A stretch of 64,000 bases of DNA from Vibrio albus (GTDB lineage Bacteria; Pseudomonadota; Gammaproteobacteria; Enterobacterales; Vibrionaceae), in NCBI RefSeq assembly GCF_003144035.1, contig NZ_QFWT01000005.1, positions 248,001 through 312,000 on the forward strand. Reading direction: 5' to 3'. Of the stretch, positions 28,401 to 37,141 are shown piece after piece. The notes beneath the pieces are model-generated. The model worked only from the letters and a program-made list of their open reading frames with translations. It searched no databases and was not told the origin of the DNA. How positions within the stretch are numbered: the stretch's first letter is position 1; every line of letters begins with the position of its first letter. The position numbers were made by a program, and so were the translations under genes.

Positions 28401-28585
28401 CCCTGGCCTTTGGCCTCAGCTTTGGTACAGTACTGGTGCTATTGATAGTGCCTTGTTTTCTCAGCTATATAGAAAGCATAAAGGCCTTATTTGACCGGAT
28501 GATTCACCGTATATTTGACAAAAAGGCAAAGGTTCAGCCTGAGCAGGCTGTCTTACACGTCGCCGAAGAATCGCACGTCGGCTAA
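25427..28585 (+). CDS. RND multidrug efflux permease (AcrB/HAE family)
   Basis: 1052 aa, the usual length of an RND pump, with two repeats each of one plus five transmembrane segments and large periplasmic loops. The proton-relay aspartates D398-D399 are present in GIIVDDAIVVGEE; the second half has GGIIVNDSIILVSRYRE. Translation is coupled to the adaptor (ATGA overlap). Codon use (many GCC, CTG, GGC) is richer in GC than in the genes on either side, which suggests transfer from another lineage. Substrate unknown. A hairpin terminator follows. Confidence 0.93.
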   Translation: MMQMQQGLFAYFVKHRVAANILMLIMIGFGLVGALGMKQNFMPEIQPKQINMSIAWPGASAEDVARWLAKPLSNRLEPLEGMDQVSSSSNSGWVNFWLKFEHDVDLTDALTQVKEVVDGYPDMPAEAKRPDIRKSEFKETVFNLALTTDGDLDEIRPLAIKLKAELLALGVPQVRLSGLKREEMRLSVPVEQLKAMDMGLSQLADQVATKNRDYSASSVGEGFERRALRSQGFSDQLAEIARLPIRTKAGETSLGEVAELQRRTVPGETSLQVNGKTAVELILYRSKDIDSVTIANWVKPWLAETQAELPVGIELTEIFSMAEYVAESQEMLLSNALIGLLLVLVLLFFMLNRRVAFWTAVGVPVSILASLALLYGQDQTLNFFTIFAMLMALGIIVDDAIVVGEESLTLYQKGHSPQEAAWLGAKRMFGPVMASSLTTIAAFSPLLFLPGAEGQILKPIPLVVICVVVASLIECFVIMPAHLRHSFEKMENAEPSRFRQALEGGIERLRQGPYRKLAGFALEFRFLSVSLALTSLIVMIGMVSSGQIGFKQNINAENDQIWTGMRFVAGTPEAEIDAFAEQAMVALTATDAGIAPDETLVKNVVDSRDYHGNVLNMLVTLTPRDKREITNNGFLKAWKSRLDANSWISRIYMGSESGGGSKDANQLRLFLAGDVPLETLEQASRDLQDKLARYPELQEIEDNLGEGEEQLNFSLTPAARALNISAADISRQIRTALDGKVIQKFVRYGEEMEFIISLPEADRERLNMLAQVPVMTPQGKLVPLGTLVEFSSDQGSASLYHRNGEMGVQVSAKLVSDDTKMNELRKEIYDQVLPQILDRYNLKARFTGNNHQMAEMQRNLTTAAIAALVLIYLILAWSFASWSWPIAVILAIPLGITGALAGHWVLGLDLNMLSIFGLFAVGGIIVNDSIILVSRYRELKEEGMERKAAIVEASVQRFRAVILTTLTTVCGLLPILFEQSVNAQLVRSMATSLAFGLSFGTVLVLLIVPCFLSYIESIKALFDRMIHRIFDKKAKVQPEQAVLHVAEESHVG

Positions 28586-28598
28586 GTCTTGTCTACCA

Positions 28599-28630
28599 AG
28601 GGCGTCGCCACCAAGCGACGTCTTTTTCTC
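28599..28630 (+). terminator. Intrinsic terminator after the RND operon
   Basis: GGCGTCGC pairs with GCGACGTC around CACCAA and is followed by TTTTTCTC. Confidence 0.8.
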
Positions 28631-28639
28631 CCGGGTTCA

Positions 28640-28853
28640 GGTTAAGCAGTAAAAAAGATGGAAACCGGCAGTCAAAGCAGGTTATTTGTATTACTCCTGA
28701 AAAAAATTCAACACTCAACTCATGTTCCAGTCTTGCAGCTGGTCTGATATCGACTGTGTCATTACCAACCAGCGGCCACCGGAAAACATTGTCAGGCAGA
28801 TGGAAAAGTACGGTGTGGAGTTAGTGGTAGTGGATGCCACCCACTTATTGTAA
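28640..28853 (+). pseudogene. Remnant of a second DeoR-family gene (3' end)
   Basis: From about 28690 this matches the last ~165 bp of the DeoR gene at 23740-23905 at roughly four-fifths identity, counted by eye. Most differences fall at third codon positions. A one-base deletion in the A-run (GAAAAAAATTC against GAGAAAAAATTC) breaks the frame. A short upstream match (TTAAGCAGTAAAA, near 28643) corresponds to 23527-23540, implying an internal deletion of about 190 bp. The copy ends in VVVDATHLL rather than MIVEG. It is not functional. Confidence 0.8.
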
Positions 28854-29028
28854 ATGGTTTTGTTATGAAATGACCTATTCATCACTTCTTCTCTAACCTA
28901 CTGTTATCCCGTTACTTTTAAAAAAAGATCGAATCAATGAATTTAATATTGTTTACATATAGTAAGTAAAGCTTATTATATGTGGCGAAAGCTAAGTTAT
29001 CTCTCTTATCCTCAGGAAAGTCATCACT

Positions 29029-29445
29029 ATGAGTCAACAGTCAATCGGATATCTCTTATGGGACGTATCACGCCTGGTACGTAAACGTTATCAGGAAGAA
29101 GAAGGATTAATCGGTATTACGCTATGTCAGGGTAAGGCACTGGCACAGATAGACCGTAACCAGGGGATCAGACAAGTTGAGCTGGCTGAATTGCTGGAAA
29201 TCAAACCGATGACATTAGTCAGGACCATTGATTCACTGGTTGAAGAAGGTTTGGTGGAGCGACGTCGGGACCCGAATGACAGACGAGCACACCAGATTTT
29301 TCTGACGCCTGAGGCCAGGCCACAGCTTGAGCAGTTGAGAGCAGTAAGCGACGAGGTGTGGTCGGGGATATTAGAAGGGATACCAGATAAAGATATCGAA
29401 CAGTTTATGAGCACACTTAAACGTATCCATAAAAACTTAGCGTAA
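29029..29445 (+). CDS. MarR-family transcriptional regulator
   Basis: 138 aa winged-helix protein. The recognition region is VELAELLEIKPMTLVRTIDSLVEEGLVERRRDPNDRRAHQIFLT, with the DxR wing motif intact. The first gene of a three-gene unit with an EmrA-like adaptor (start 37 bp downstream) and an EmrB-like transporter, it is probably a local drug-responsive repressor. AGGAAAG lies upstream of the ATG. Confidence 0.9.
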   Translation: MSQQSIGYLLWDVSRLVRKRYQEEEGLIGITLCQGKALAQIDRNQGIRQVELAELLEIKPMTLVRTIDSLVEEGLVERRRDPNDRRAHQIFLTPEARPQLEQLRAVSDEVWSGILEGIPDKDIEQFMSTLKRIHKNLA

Positions 29446-29481
29446 TTACTTTATTTTGAATTGTATTGCCGGAAAAGTCGT

Positions 29482-30546
29482 ATGTCAGATGTAAAAGAAG
29501 AAATAGCCAAAGAGCCAACATTAAGAAAGTCTAACCGTAAAGCAAAGCGTATGGTTTTGTTATTTGTTGTGCCGTTATTAATTGTGTTAGGCAGTGTCGT
29601 TGTATACTTGAAGGGCGGGCGGTATGTTGAAACCGATAATGCTTATGTCAAAGCGGATAAAACCTCTGTGACTTCCGTGGTATCAGGCCGTATTGCGGAT
29701 GTGCTGGTGGAAGAAAATCAGAATGTACAGGAAGGGCAATTGCTGTTTGTAATTGATCCGAAAGATTTTGAAATAGCGGTCGAGCTGGCAAAAGCGAATC
29801 TGAATGATGTTAAAACCAGCCTGACGACCCTAAAAGCGGAATATCAGAGTAAGCTGGCAAATATAAAAGTGGCACAAAGCCAGTATGAATACCTGAAGAA
29901 AGAGCAGACCCGAAAATATAATCTGTTAAAAAAGGATTATATTTCTCAGTCTGAATTTGATGCGGCTAAACAAGAAACTCAAACGCAGAAGCTACAGATT
30001 GCGGCGTTAAATCAGGAGCTGAAACAGATAGCAGAAAGTCTGGGGGGCAATGTTTCTGCACCAATTGACATTCATCCGAAGTATCAGAGCGCACTAGCAT
30101 CGCTGAATAAAGCAGAAAACGATTTAAAACATACAAGGGTTTATGCACCAGATAATGGCGTAGTTACTAAAGTGGTCGAAAATGGTCAGTATATTGCTCC
30201 CGGAAGTCTGGCAATGATGCTGATATCTGATGCAAATGTATGGATTGAGGCTAACTTTACCGAAACCGAGATCAGTCATATGCAGGTAGGTCAGCAGGTA
30301 GAAGTCAAAGTCGATTATGCTGATGACTATATCTGGCAGGGTAAGGTCGAGAGTATGAGCCCGGCAACAGGCTCTGAGTTTTCGGTGATCCCGGCACAAA
30401 ATGCGACCGGTAACTGGGTGAAAATTGCTCAGCGTCTACCTGTCCGTATTCGTATTAATGGCGAAGCTGATGCTCCGAAACTCAGGGCTGGTTTGAGCGC
30501 GGTTGTCACCGTTGATACGCAATATAAACGCCATCTGTCTCTTTAA
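29482..30546 (+). CDS. HlyD/EmrA-family secretion adaptor
   Basis: 354 aa from the ATG at 29482; an upstream TTG at 29461 is unlikely. There is one transmembrane segment near residues 22-42 (MVLLFVVPLLIVLGSVVVY). It is followed by a lipoyl domain beginning YVETDNAYVKADKTSVTS, a coiled-coil hairpin, and the second lipoyl/barrel part with NGVVTKVVENGQYIAPGS. The family connects an inner-membrane MFS exporter to an outer-membrane channel. It lies between the MarR gene and the EmrB-like gene, 15 bp from the latter. Confidence 0.9.
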   Translation: MSDVKEEIAKEPTLRKSNRKAKRMVLLFVVPLLIVLGSVVVYLKGGRYVETDNAYVKADKTSVTSVVSGRIADVLVEENQNVQEGQLLFVIDPKDFEIAVELAKANLNDVKTSLTTLKAEYQSKLANIKVAQSQYEYLKKEQTRKYNLLKKDYISQSEFDAAKQETQTQKLQIAALNQELKQIAESLGGNVSAPIDIHPKYQSALASLNKAENDLKHTRVYAPDNGVVTKVVENGQYIAPGSLAMMLISDANVWIEANFTETEISHMQVGQQVEVKVDYADDYIWQGKVESMSPATGSEFSVIPAQNATGNWVKIAQRLPVRIRINGEADAPKLRAGLSAVVTVDTQYKRHLSL

Positions 30547-30560
30547 TTAAGGGGGGAAAG

Positions 30561-32081
30561 ATGAGTGCTGAAATAATTAATCCAGACACGGAGGAGTCCG
30601 GAAAGCGCGGGTTTATCACTTTGTCTGTCATGCTTGCAACGATTATGCAGGCATTGGATACCACCATTGCAAATGTGGCGTTACCACATATGCGCGGAGC
30701 AATGAATGCCACTCAGGATCAAATATCCTGGGTGTTGACCTCCTATATTGTCGCCTCGGCAATTGCGATGCCTCTGACGGCTTTGCTCGCCGCCAGAATG
30801 GGACGTAAGAAACTGTTCATCTATTCGGTGATCGGCTTTACACTGACTTCAGTGTTGTGTGGCGCGGCCCAGTCTTTAGACCAGATAGTGATATTCCGTC
30901 TGCTGCAGGGGATCTTTGGTGCCAGTCTGGTACCACTTTCTCAGTCCGTGCTTCTGGATACCTATCCGCCGAAACAACATGGCTCAGCGATGGCGATGTG
31001 GGGGGTAGGTGTTATGGTCGGGCCGATTTTGGGCCCCTCTCTGGGCGGGTGGTTGACGGAGTATTATAACTGGCGCTGGGTGTTTTATATCAACGTACCT
31101 TTTGGCATGCTGGCCTGTTTTGGTATTGCTACTTTTGTGAAAGAAACCAAACTGGATCCGACTCGTTATTTTGATTTGTTCGGGTTTACCTTGCTGGCTA
31201 TCGCAATTGGTAGTTTGCAGATGTTTCTTGATCGGGGTGAGTCACAAAACTGGTTTTCCAGCACTGAAATCGTGATTGAAGCAGCTATGGCGGCAATTGC
31301 GCTGTATATGTTTGTGGTACATATGTTTACCTCAAAATCGGCTCCGTTTCTCGATCCTAAAATGTTTACTGACAAGAACTTTGTGATTGGGTTGCTGTTT
31401 GCATTTATGATGGGAGTGATTTTGCTGGCAACCATGGCCTTGCTTCCACCGTTTTTACAAAATCTGATGGGGTATCCTGTACTGGATGTTGGGCTGTTGC
31501 TGAGCCCGAGAGGGTTTGGAACCATGGTGGGAATGATGATAGTCGGTCGCCTGGTCAATAAAGTTGACCTGCGTTTTCTTATTACCATCGGGCTGGCTCT
31601 GATGATTATTTCCTTATGGGAAATGACACAGTTTGCTGTTGATATCAGTGATTGGGATATCATCAGCACCGGCATTGTTCAGGGGTTAGGTTTAGGGCTG
31701 ATTTTTGTACCACTATCTACTCTGACGTTTTCGACGTTAGCTCCGCACTACCGGAATGAAGGAACCGCACTGTATAGTTTGATCCGTAATATTGGTAGTA
31801 GTATCGGAATTTCTGTTGTCGTTACCTATCTGGCACATCGTACACAAATAAACCATGCTGCTTATTCGGAATATATCACGCCATTTAACACGGCACTGAA
31901 TGATGCAGTAACAAAAGGCGTATACGATACCGGTTCTACAGCAGGACTCGTCAGTCTGAATAGTGAAGTAACGATTCAAGCGTCGATTCTTGGGTATCTG
32001 CAGGATTTTTACCTGATGATGTTTGTCTGTATGGCAATGATACCGCTGTTATTGCTTCTGCGCAGACCAGACTACCGTTAA
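30561..32081 (+). CDS. DHA2-family MFS multidrug exporter (EmrB-like)
   Basis: 506 aa with about 14 transmembrane helices. The typical opening ATIMQALDTTIANVALPHMRG and motif A-like loop LAARMGRKKLF are present. It would export drugs or other hydrophobic compounds as a tripartite pump with the preceding adaptor. A strong AAGGGGGG ribosome binding site lies 8-14 nt upstream. The operon ends at a good terminator. Confidence 0.92.
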   Translation: MSAEIINPDTEESGKRGFITLSVMLATIMQALDTTIANVALPHMRGAMNATQDQISWVLTSYIVASAIAMPLTALLAARMGRKKLFIYSVIGFTLTSVLCGAAQSLDQIVIFRLLQGIFGASLVPLSQSVLLDTYPPKQHGSAMAMWGVGVMVGPILGPSLGGWLTEYYNWRWVFYINVPFGMLACFGIATFVKETKLDPTRYFDLFGFTLLAIAIGSLQMFLDRGESQNWFSSTEIVIEAAMAAIALYMFVVHMFTSKSAPFLDPKMFTDKNFVIGLLFAFMMGVILLATMALLPPFLQNLMGYPVLDVGLLLSPRGFGTMVGMMIVGRLVNKVDLRFLITIGLALMIISLWEMTQFAVDISDWDIISTGIVQGLGLGLIFVPLSTLTFSTLAPHYRNEGTALYSLIRNIGSSIGISVVVTYLAHRTQINHAAYSEYITPFNTALNDAVTKGVYDTGSTAGLVSLNSEVTIQASILGYLQDFYLMMFVCMAMIPLLLLLRRPDYR

Positions 32082-32111
32082 CATTCATCAGATAAATTTT
32101 CTAAACGTTTA

Positions 32112-32145
32112 ATTCCCCGTGCTCTGTAGCACGGGGTGTTTACCT
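32112..32145 (+). terminator. Intrinsic terminator after the MarR-EmrAB-like operon
   Basis: CCCCGTGCT (32115-32123) pairs with AGCACGGGG (32128-32136), followed by TGTTT. Confidence 0.82.
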
Positions 32146-32486
32146 TCTTTCTGCTTCTCTGCCTTCATCTGCCTTATATTTTATTTTTACAGGATAAAAC
32201 ACTGTTTTTGTTAGTGTTGATGTTAATATTGCAGGTGTTTACGCTGATAAAGACTAAAAGTCATTAACGCCATTTTCAGCATTAAAGAACTAACTTTAAG
32301 AGTTTTAAATCACATAACCTATTTTAACAATCATCAATAATACCATCATCAACTTGGTACTGGTTCTGAAGGACGGAACACTTTTCAAATTTGAATCTGT
32401 TTATCTGAGTTCATTTTTGAAAGGTCAACAAGACTGAAGTTCCTATATCAGTTGAAAACATATCAATAACCATAATAGGTATTTCA
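32146..32486. promoter_or_regulatory. AT-rich promoter region of tctC
   Basis: About 340 bp with no gene. It contains a 12-bp perfect palindrome TTCAAATTTGAA (32384-32395), a candidate operator. I saw no convincing sigma-54 element. Confidence 0.4.
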
Positions 32487-33476
32487 ATGAACATGAAACT
32501 AAAAAGCGTTATGATCGGTGCTGCAATTGCCTCTGTTGCAGCTATGCCTCTGAGCAGTGCGGTAGCAAAGGATTATCCGCCTAGAACTCTTTCATTCGTT
32601 GCACCATCTGGTGCTGGCGGCGGCTGGGATTTAACCATCCGTACTGTAGCGAAAACTCTGAAAGATACAGGTTTGGTTGAATCTAATATGCCTGTCACTA
32701 ACCGTCCTGGTGGTGGTGGTGCAGTAAACCTTGCTTACATGCAAACTCAGAAAGGTAAGGCGAACATGATTTCGGTCTATTCTCCACCGATTCTGCTGAC
32801 AAACCTGACTGGCGCAAGTAAATACAGCTATGAGGATACGACTCCACTGGCTCGTCTGATTACTGACTACGCTGCTTTTGTTGTTTCAAAAGACTCTAAA
32901 TACACTTCTATTAAGCAAATCATGGATGCACTGAAAAACGATCCTAAGAGCGTGAAAATTGGTGGTACTTCCTCTGCTGGTAGTATGGACCACATTCAGT
33001 TCCTGATGGTTGCTAAAGCGGCAGGCGTGCCAAAACTGAACCAAATTGACTACATCTCTTTCCAGGATGGTGGTGCTGTTGCTCAGGTGCTTGGCGGTCA
33101 CGTTGATCTGATTTCTACTGGTCTGGGTGATGTCGTTTCTCTGGTTAAAAGCGGCAACCTGCGTGCACTGGCTCAAACTGCTGACAAGCGTATCGGTGAA
33201 GGTGTTATTGCTGAAATCCCAACAGTAAAAGAGCAAGGCATTGACGCAACGTTTGAAAACTGGCGTGGCCTGTTTGGTCCTAAAGACATGCCTGCTTACG
33301 CAGTGACATACTGGAACAAGACACTGAAAGACATGGTGGAAACTCCAGAGTGGGCTGAAGCTCGTCATCGTAATGGTTGGGATGATGCTTATCAGAGTGG
33401 CGAAGAATTCACTAAATTCCTGGCAAAAACCAACGAGCAATATAAAGAAATTCTATCTGAAATCTTCTCTAAATAA
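32487..33476 (+). CDS. tctC: Tripartite tricarboxylate transporter substrate-binding protein
   Basis: 329 aa periplasmic binding protein of the Bug/TctC family. It has a signal peptide (cleavage near AVA/KDYP, residue ~28), then the family's first-strand motif LSFVAPSGAGGGWDLTIR and the MPVTNRPGGGGAVNLAYM segment. It would deliver citrate or a related tricarboxylate to TctBA. A hairpin separates it from tctB and may give excess binding protein over permease. Citrate is inferred from the adjoining citC. Confidence 0.9.
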   Translation: MNMKLKSVMIGAAIASVAAMPLSSAVAKDYPPRTLSFVAPSGAGGGWDLTIRTVAKTLKDTGLVESNMPVTNRPGGGGAVNLAYMQTQKGKANMISVYSPPILLTNLTGASKYSYEDTTPLARLITDYAAFVVSKDSKYTSIKQIMDALKNDPKSVKIGGTSSAGSMDHIQFLMVAKAAGVPKLNQIDYISFQDGGAVAQVLGGHVDLISTGLGDVVSLVKSGNLRALAQTADKRIGEGVIAEIPTVKEQGIDATFENWRGLFGPKDMPAYAVTYWNKTLKDMVETPEWAEARHRNGWDDAYQSGEEFTKFLAKTNEQYKEILSEIFSK

Positions 33477-33497
33477 TTTATTTATTATTTGTTAATT

Positions 33498-33530
33498 AAT
33501 AAGAGGGAGTTTTTCCCTCTTATTTCACTA
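33498..33530 (+). terminator. Intercistronic hairpin between tctC and tctB
   Basis: AATAAGAGGGA pairs with CCCTCTTATT around GTTTTT. Located between a binding-protein gene and its permease genes, it probably attenuates transcription or protects the upstream mRNA rather than ending the operon. Confidence 0.65.
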
Positions 33531-33575
33531 TCTGATTGTGTTTTTAAATTAAATCTAGCATAAGGAATAAATCCT

Positions 33576-34070
33576 ATGGAAAACAAAAATGTTCGTCCTA
33601 ATTGGGATGCATTTACGGGATTATTCGGAATTGCATTTGGCCTTATATATGGTTATATGACCTATTCAATGCCGCGTGCAGCGTTCGGTAACCCGATGGA
33701 TCCGCTTTATTTTCCACTTGGCGTGTCTGCCGTCTCTGTTTTAATTGGCATTCTTTTGCTAGTTAAAAGTGATTTTAAATCTTCGGTTTTAGCTTATAAA
33801 AATCTGATAAACGAAGATGCTTCAAAGAAAAATGACCGTCGTCGTATTCTTTATACTTGCCTTATTTCAATAGGTTATGCTCTTGTTTTTGAGCATCTTG
33901 GATATGTAATTAGTACATTTTTATTTATGTTCTCTATGTTAACTATTACTAGTGGCAAAGAGTCCTGGAAAAAAAGCATTATTATTGCGATTCTTTTCTC
34001 CGTCGGTATTTATTTTGTATTTAGCACTCTGCTAAGTATTAGCCTTCCACCGCTACCGTTCGGTGAATAA
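33576..34070 (+). CDS. tctB: Tripartite tricarboxylate transporter small subunit
   Basis: 164 aa with four predicted transmembrane segments, the standard architecture of TctB. The weakly conserved family is recognised here mainly by size, topology and its place between tctC and tctA. It forms the permease with TctA in the inner membrane. Confidence 0.85.
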   Translation: MENKNVRPNWDAFTGLFGIAFGLIYGYMTYSMPRAAFGNPMDPLYFPLGVSAVSVLIGILLLVKSDFKSSVLAYKNLINEDASKKNDRRRILYTCLISIGYALVFEHLGYVISTFLFMFSMLTITSGKESWKKSIIIAILFSVGIYFVFSTLLSISLPPLPFGE

Positions 34071-34082
34071 AGGAAGATTATT

Positions 34083-35588
34083 ATGACTGATATTCTAGCT
34101 AACTTAATGAATGGATTTGGTGTTGCCCTGCAACCCTACCATCTACTTCTTGTCACCATTGGTGGTGTGCTTGGTACTATCGTTGGTATGTTACCTGGCT
34201 TGGGCCCCGCGACCGGTGTGGCCGTTCTTCTGCCAATGACATTCGCTATGGGACCAACCGCAGCACTGATTACCATGACTGGCGTATACATTGGTGCAAT
34301 GTTTGGTGGTTCTCGTAGCTCCATCTTAATCAACACTCCGGGAGACGGCGCAGCATTGGCGGCGACTTTTGATGGTTACCCAATGGCGATGCAAGGGCGT
34401 GCAGAATCCGCTTTGGCAATGTCAGCGATAGCGTCATTGATCGGTGGTACGATTGCCGCGGTACTGATGACTCTGCTTGCAGAACCAGTTGCGGGATTTG
34501 CTCTGAAATTTGGTCCGGCAGAGTACTTCCTTCTGATGGTTGCAGCATTGTCTATGACGGCTTCCATGTCTAAAGGCAACATGCTGAAAGGCTTCTTGTC
34601 GATGGTGGTAGGTTTGGCCATTGCCACGATCGGTATTGATGCTCAGTCCGGTGTTGAACGTTTCACTTTCGGCAGTCTTGAACTGCAAACCGGGGTAGAC
34701 TTCCTGGTTGTTATTATCGGTATCTATGCACTGGGTGAAGTATTCAAGAGCTTCCGTTCTCTGAGTGAAGGTTCTAAGAAAGCGCAAACTAAATTCAAAC
34801 GCATCTGGATCAGTGGTGATGACTGGCCTCGTGCTAAATGGCCGATTCTACGCAGTGCTCCAGTAGGTTTCATTATTGGTTCCCTGCCTGGTGCCGGCGG
34901 TACAATGGCCTCTCTGATGTGTTACAACAACGAGAAGCAACTGTCTAAGAATAGTGAAGAGTTTGGTAAAGGTGCGATCGAAGGTCTTGCGGCTCCTGAA
35001 TCAGCAAACAATGCGGCTTCTATCGGTGCGATGATTCCAATGCTGGCTCTGGGTGTACCTGGCTCGGGCACGACAGCGGTAATGATGGGTGCACTACTGA
35101 TGCTGGGTATTCAGCCTGGTCCTATGCTGTTCACTCAGTATCCGGAAACGGCTTGGGGTCTTATTGCAAGTATGTTCGTGGCTAACTTTATTCTTGCGAT
35201 TGTAAACATCCCGCTGGCTGGCCTGCTGGTTCGAGTACTGGCCATTCCACCTAAGATTCTGTATCCAGTTGTTCTTGGTCTGGCATTCATCGGTTGTTTC
35301 GCTATCAGTAACTCAGTAATCGATTTCTATATTCTGGTTATTCTGGGTGTAGCGGGTGTCATCATGAAGCGTGCGAATATTCCAACAGCACCAATGATTC
35401 TGGCTTGTATTGTTGGTGGTACGATGGAACAGTCATTCCGCCAGGCATATCGTATTTCGAACCAGGATTTGTCTATCTTCATGCATTCAACAGTCGCTCA
35501 GGTACTGATTGCTATTACCGTACTGTCAATTGGATTGCCTGTGATAAATATGATTCGTGCTCGTAAGCAACAAGCTCAAACTGCATAA
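34083..35588 (+). CDS. tctA: Tripartite tricarboxylate transporter large subunit
   Basis: 501 aa with about 12 transmembrane helices. Family motifs are GTIVGMLPGLGPATGVAVLLP near residue 30 and GAIEGLAAPESANNAA, followed by PMLALGVPGSGTTAVMMGAL. It is the pore-forming subunit of the Na+- or H+-coupled secondary transporter. It starts 13 bp after tctB. A terminator follows, so citC is probably transcribed from its own promoter. Confidence 0.93.
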   Translation: MTDILANLMNGFGVALQPYHLLLVTIGGVLGTIVGMLPGLGPATGVAVLLPMTFAMGPTAALITMTGVYIGAMFGGSRSSILINTPGDGAALAATFDGYPMAMQGRAESALAMSAIASLIGGTIAAVLMTLLAEPVAGFALKFGPAEYFLLMVAALSMTASMSKGNMLKGFLSMVVGLAIATIGIDAQSGVERFTFGSLELQTGVDFLVVIIGIYALGEVFKSFRSLSEGSKKAQTKFKRIWISGDDWPRAKWPILRSAPVGFIIGSLPGAGGTMASLMCYNNEKQLSKNSEEFGKGAIEGLAAPESANNAASIGAMIPMLALGVPGSGTTAVMMGALLMLGIQPGPMLFTQYPETAWGLIASMFVANFILAIVNIPLAGLLVRVLAIPPKILYPVVLGLAFIGCFAISNSVIDFYILVILGVAGVIMKRANIPTAPMILACIVGGTMEQSFRQAYRISNQDLSIFMHSTVAQVLIAITVLSIGLPVINMIRARKQQAQTA

Positions 35589-35615
35589 TATAAGGCAGAT
35601 ATCAAAGTAAAGAGT

Positions 35616-35665
35616 ATAAGTCAGCCTGAGATAAAAATTTTCAGGCTGACTTATTTGGTTTTTAT
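35616..35665 (+). terminator. Intrinsic terminator after tctA
   Basis: ATAAGTCAGCCTGA (35616-35629) pairs perfectly with TCAGGCTGACTTAT (35641-35654) and is followed by TTGGTTTTT. Confidence 0.9.
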
Positions 35666-35841
35666 GAATTTATTTTAAATGATTACTGCAGACTCTTATT
35701 CAGAGCGATATACTATATAAAGAATAAATTCATAAACGCCATTAACGATTTTATTTCTACCGAAGGGCATGATGTCAATCAAGCTTCTTAGTCAGAATAA
35801 AGGCAATAATTTATTTGTGAACCCATTACCGAGAAAAGTCA

Positions 35842-36939
35842 GTGCTTATTTCATACAATTTTGAAAAGATTAAAAATGGAAATAGCCGGAAAATGGAGAG
35901 AGTGCGTACATTCCTGACCAGAATGGGGTTAGGGGTTGACGCCGATGTTGAGTTATTTGTTATCGCATTCAATGGGCTGGATATTGTTGGTTGTGCAGGA
36001 CTGGCCGGTAATACTCTGAAATCGATAGCAGTCGATGATGCGCACCAGGGACATGGTCTGTCAACCAAGCTATTAACCGAGATAGTGACTTATGCTTATG
36101 ATTTAGGCAGATATAACCTGTTTATCTATACTAAGCCTGAAAACTATCAAATGTTCCGTGACGCCGGTTTTTACCTCCTTACTTCCGTGAAGGGAAGGGT
36201 GATTTTACTGGAGAACAGTAAAAGCAGGCTAAAACAGTACTGTGCCAAACTGGCTGCTCTGAAACAGCCGGGAGCCAAAGTTGGCAGTATCGTGATGAAC
36301 GCGAATCCATTTACCTATGGACACCGCTACCTGGTTGAGCATGCATCTAAAGAGTGTGATTGGGTACACTTGTTTGTTGTGAAAGAAGATCGTTCTTTTT
36401 TCTCTTATCAGGATCGTCTTAATATGATCCGTGCCGGAGTCGAAGAGTTTGGTAATGTCATTATTCACCCAGGCTCTGATTACATTATCTCCCGCGCTAC
36501 CTTCCCAAGCTATTTCCTGAAAGATGAGGGGGTAGTGAACTACTGCCATACCGCGGTAGACCTGCAATTGTTCCGTGATTATATCGCCCCCGCTCTTGGT
36601 GTGACGCACCGTTTTGTGGGCACTGAGCCTATTTGTAAAGTTACTCGTTTTTATAACCAGCAGATGCACCAGTGGTTAACGACACCTTCTTTGGAAAGTT
36701 CTCCTATTACCTTAGTGGAAATACCTCGCTGTGAAGAAGGGGAGTTGCCAATTTCAGCTTCTCTGGTCCGTAAACTACTATTCCAGAATGAATGGGATGA
36801 CATTCGGAAAATTGTTCCGCCTACCACTTATGACTACCTGCGAGATTTGTTCAGTGAAGAAAGCTCCGCCTATCACGCCAAACGTAAACAAGCTGCATTA
36901 AGAGCAGCTGCAACAGCTGAATTGAGTGTAGGAGTGTAG
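35842..36939 (+). CDS. citC: [Citrate (pro-3S)-lyase] ligase
   Basis: 365 aa from a GTG start. An N-terminal GNAT-like domain (residues about 35-115, with DAHQGHGLSTKL) is followed by a nucleotidyltransferase domain bearing NPFTYGHRY (155-163) and the ISASLVR motif. CitC acetylates the prosthetic group of citrate lyase to activate it. It normally heads citCDEFXG; here the lyase genes are absent and IS debris follows within 200 bp. Alone it would have no target unless citrate lyase is encoded elsewhere. Residue conservation looks intact. Confidence 0.92.
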   Translation: MLISYNFEKIKNGNSRKMERVRTFLTRMGLGVDADVELFVIAFNGLDIVGCAGLAGNTLKSIAVDDAHQGHGLSTKLLTEIVTYAYDLGRYNLFIYTKPENYQMFRDAGFYLLTSVKGRVILLENSKSRLKQYCAKLAALKQPGAKVGSIVMNANPFTYGHRYLVEHASKECDWVHLFVVKEDRSFFSYQDRLNMIRAGVEEFGNVIIHPGSDYIISRATFPSYFLKDEGVVNYCHTAVDLQLFRDYIAPALGVTHRFVGTEPICKVTRFYNQQMHQWLTTPSLESSPITLVEIPRCEEGELPISASLVRKLLFQNEWDDIRKIVPPTTYDYLRDLFSEESSAYHAKRKQAALRAAATAELSVGV

Positions 36940-36985
36940 TTTAAAAGCGTATTTTGAACTTAATTTTGTTATAACGAAGTATGCT

Positions 36986-37141
36986 CTAGCTGGATTGGGA
37001 TTCACTCACCAGCCCTAATTGAACATAGCCTGAGTGATCAGGAAGATAAGCGTTATTTTGGGGATCCAATATCTGCCATTGGTTCTCCAGATAAACTTCA
37101 ACCCAGTTATGTCAGTCTTCCGAGTTAACAGCAAAAAGTCA
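36986..37141 (-). pseudogene. Remnant of a transglutaminase-like protein gene
   Basis: The minus strand reads HNWVEVYLENQWQILDPQNN, the typical His and Asp segments of the transglutaminase-like cysteine protease core, and runs 40 codons to a stop. An in-frame TGA lies directly before the histidine (SED-stop-HNW). The fragment is cut at 37141 by the left end of the IS6 element. The cysteine-bearing part is missing. Confidence 0.6.
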
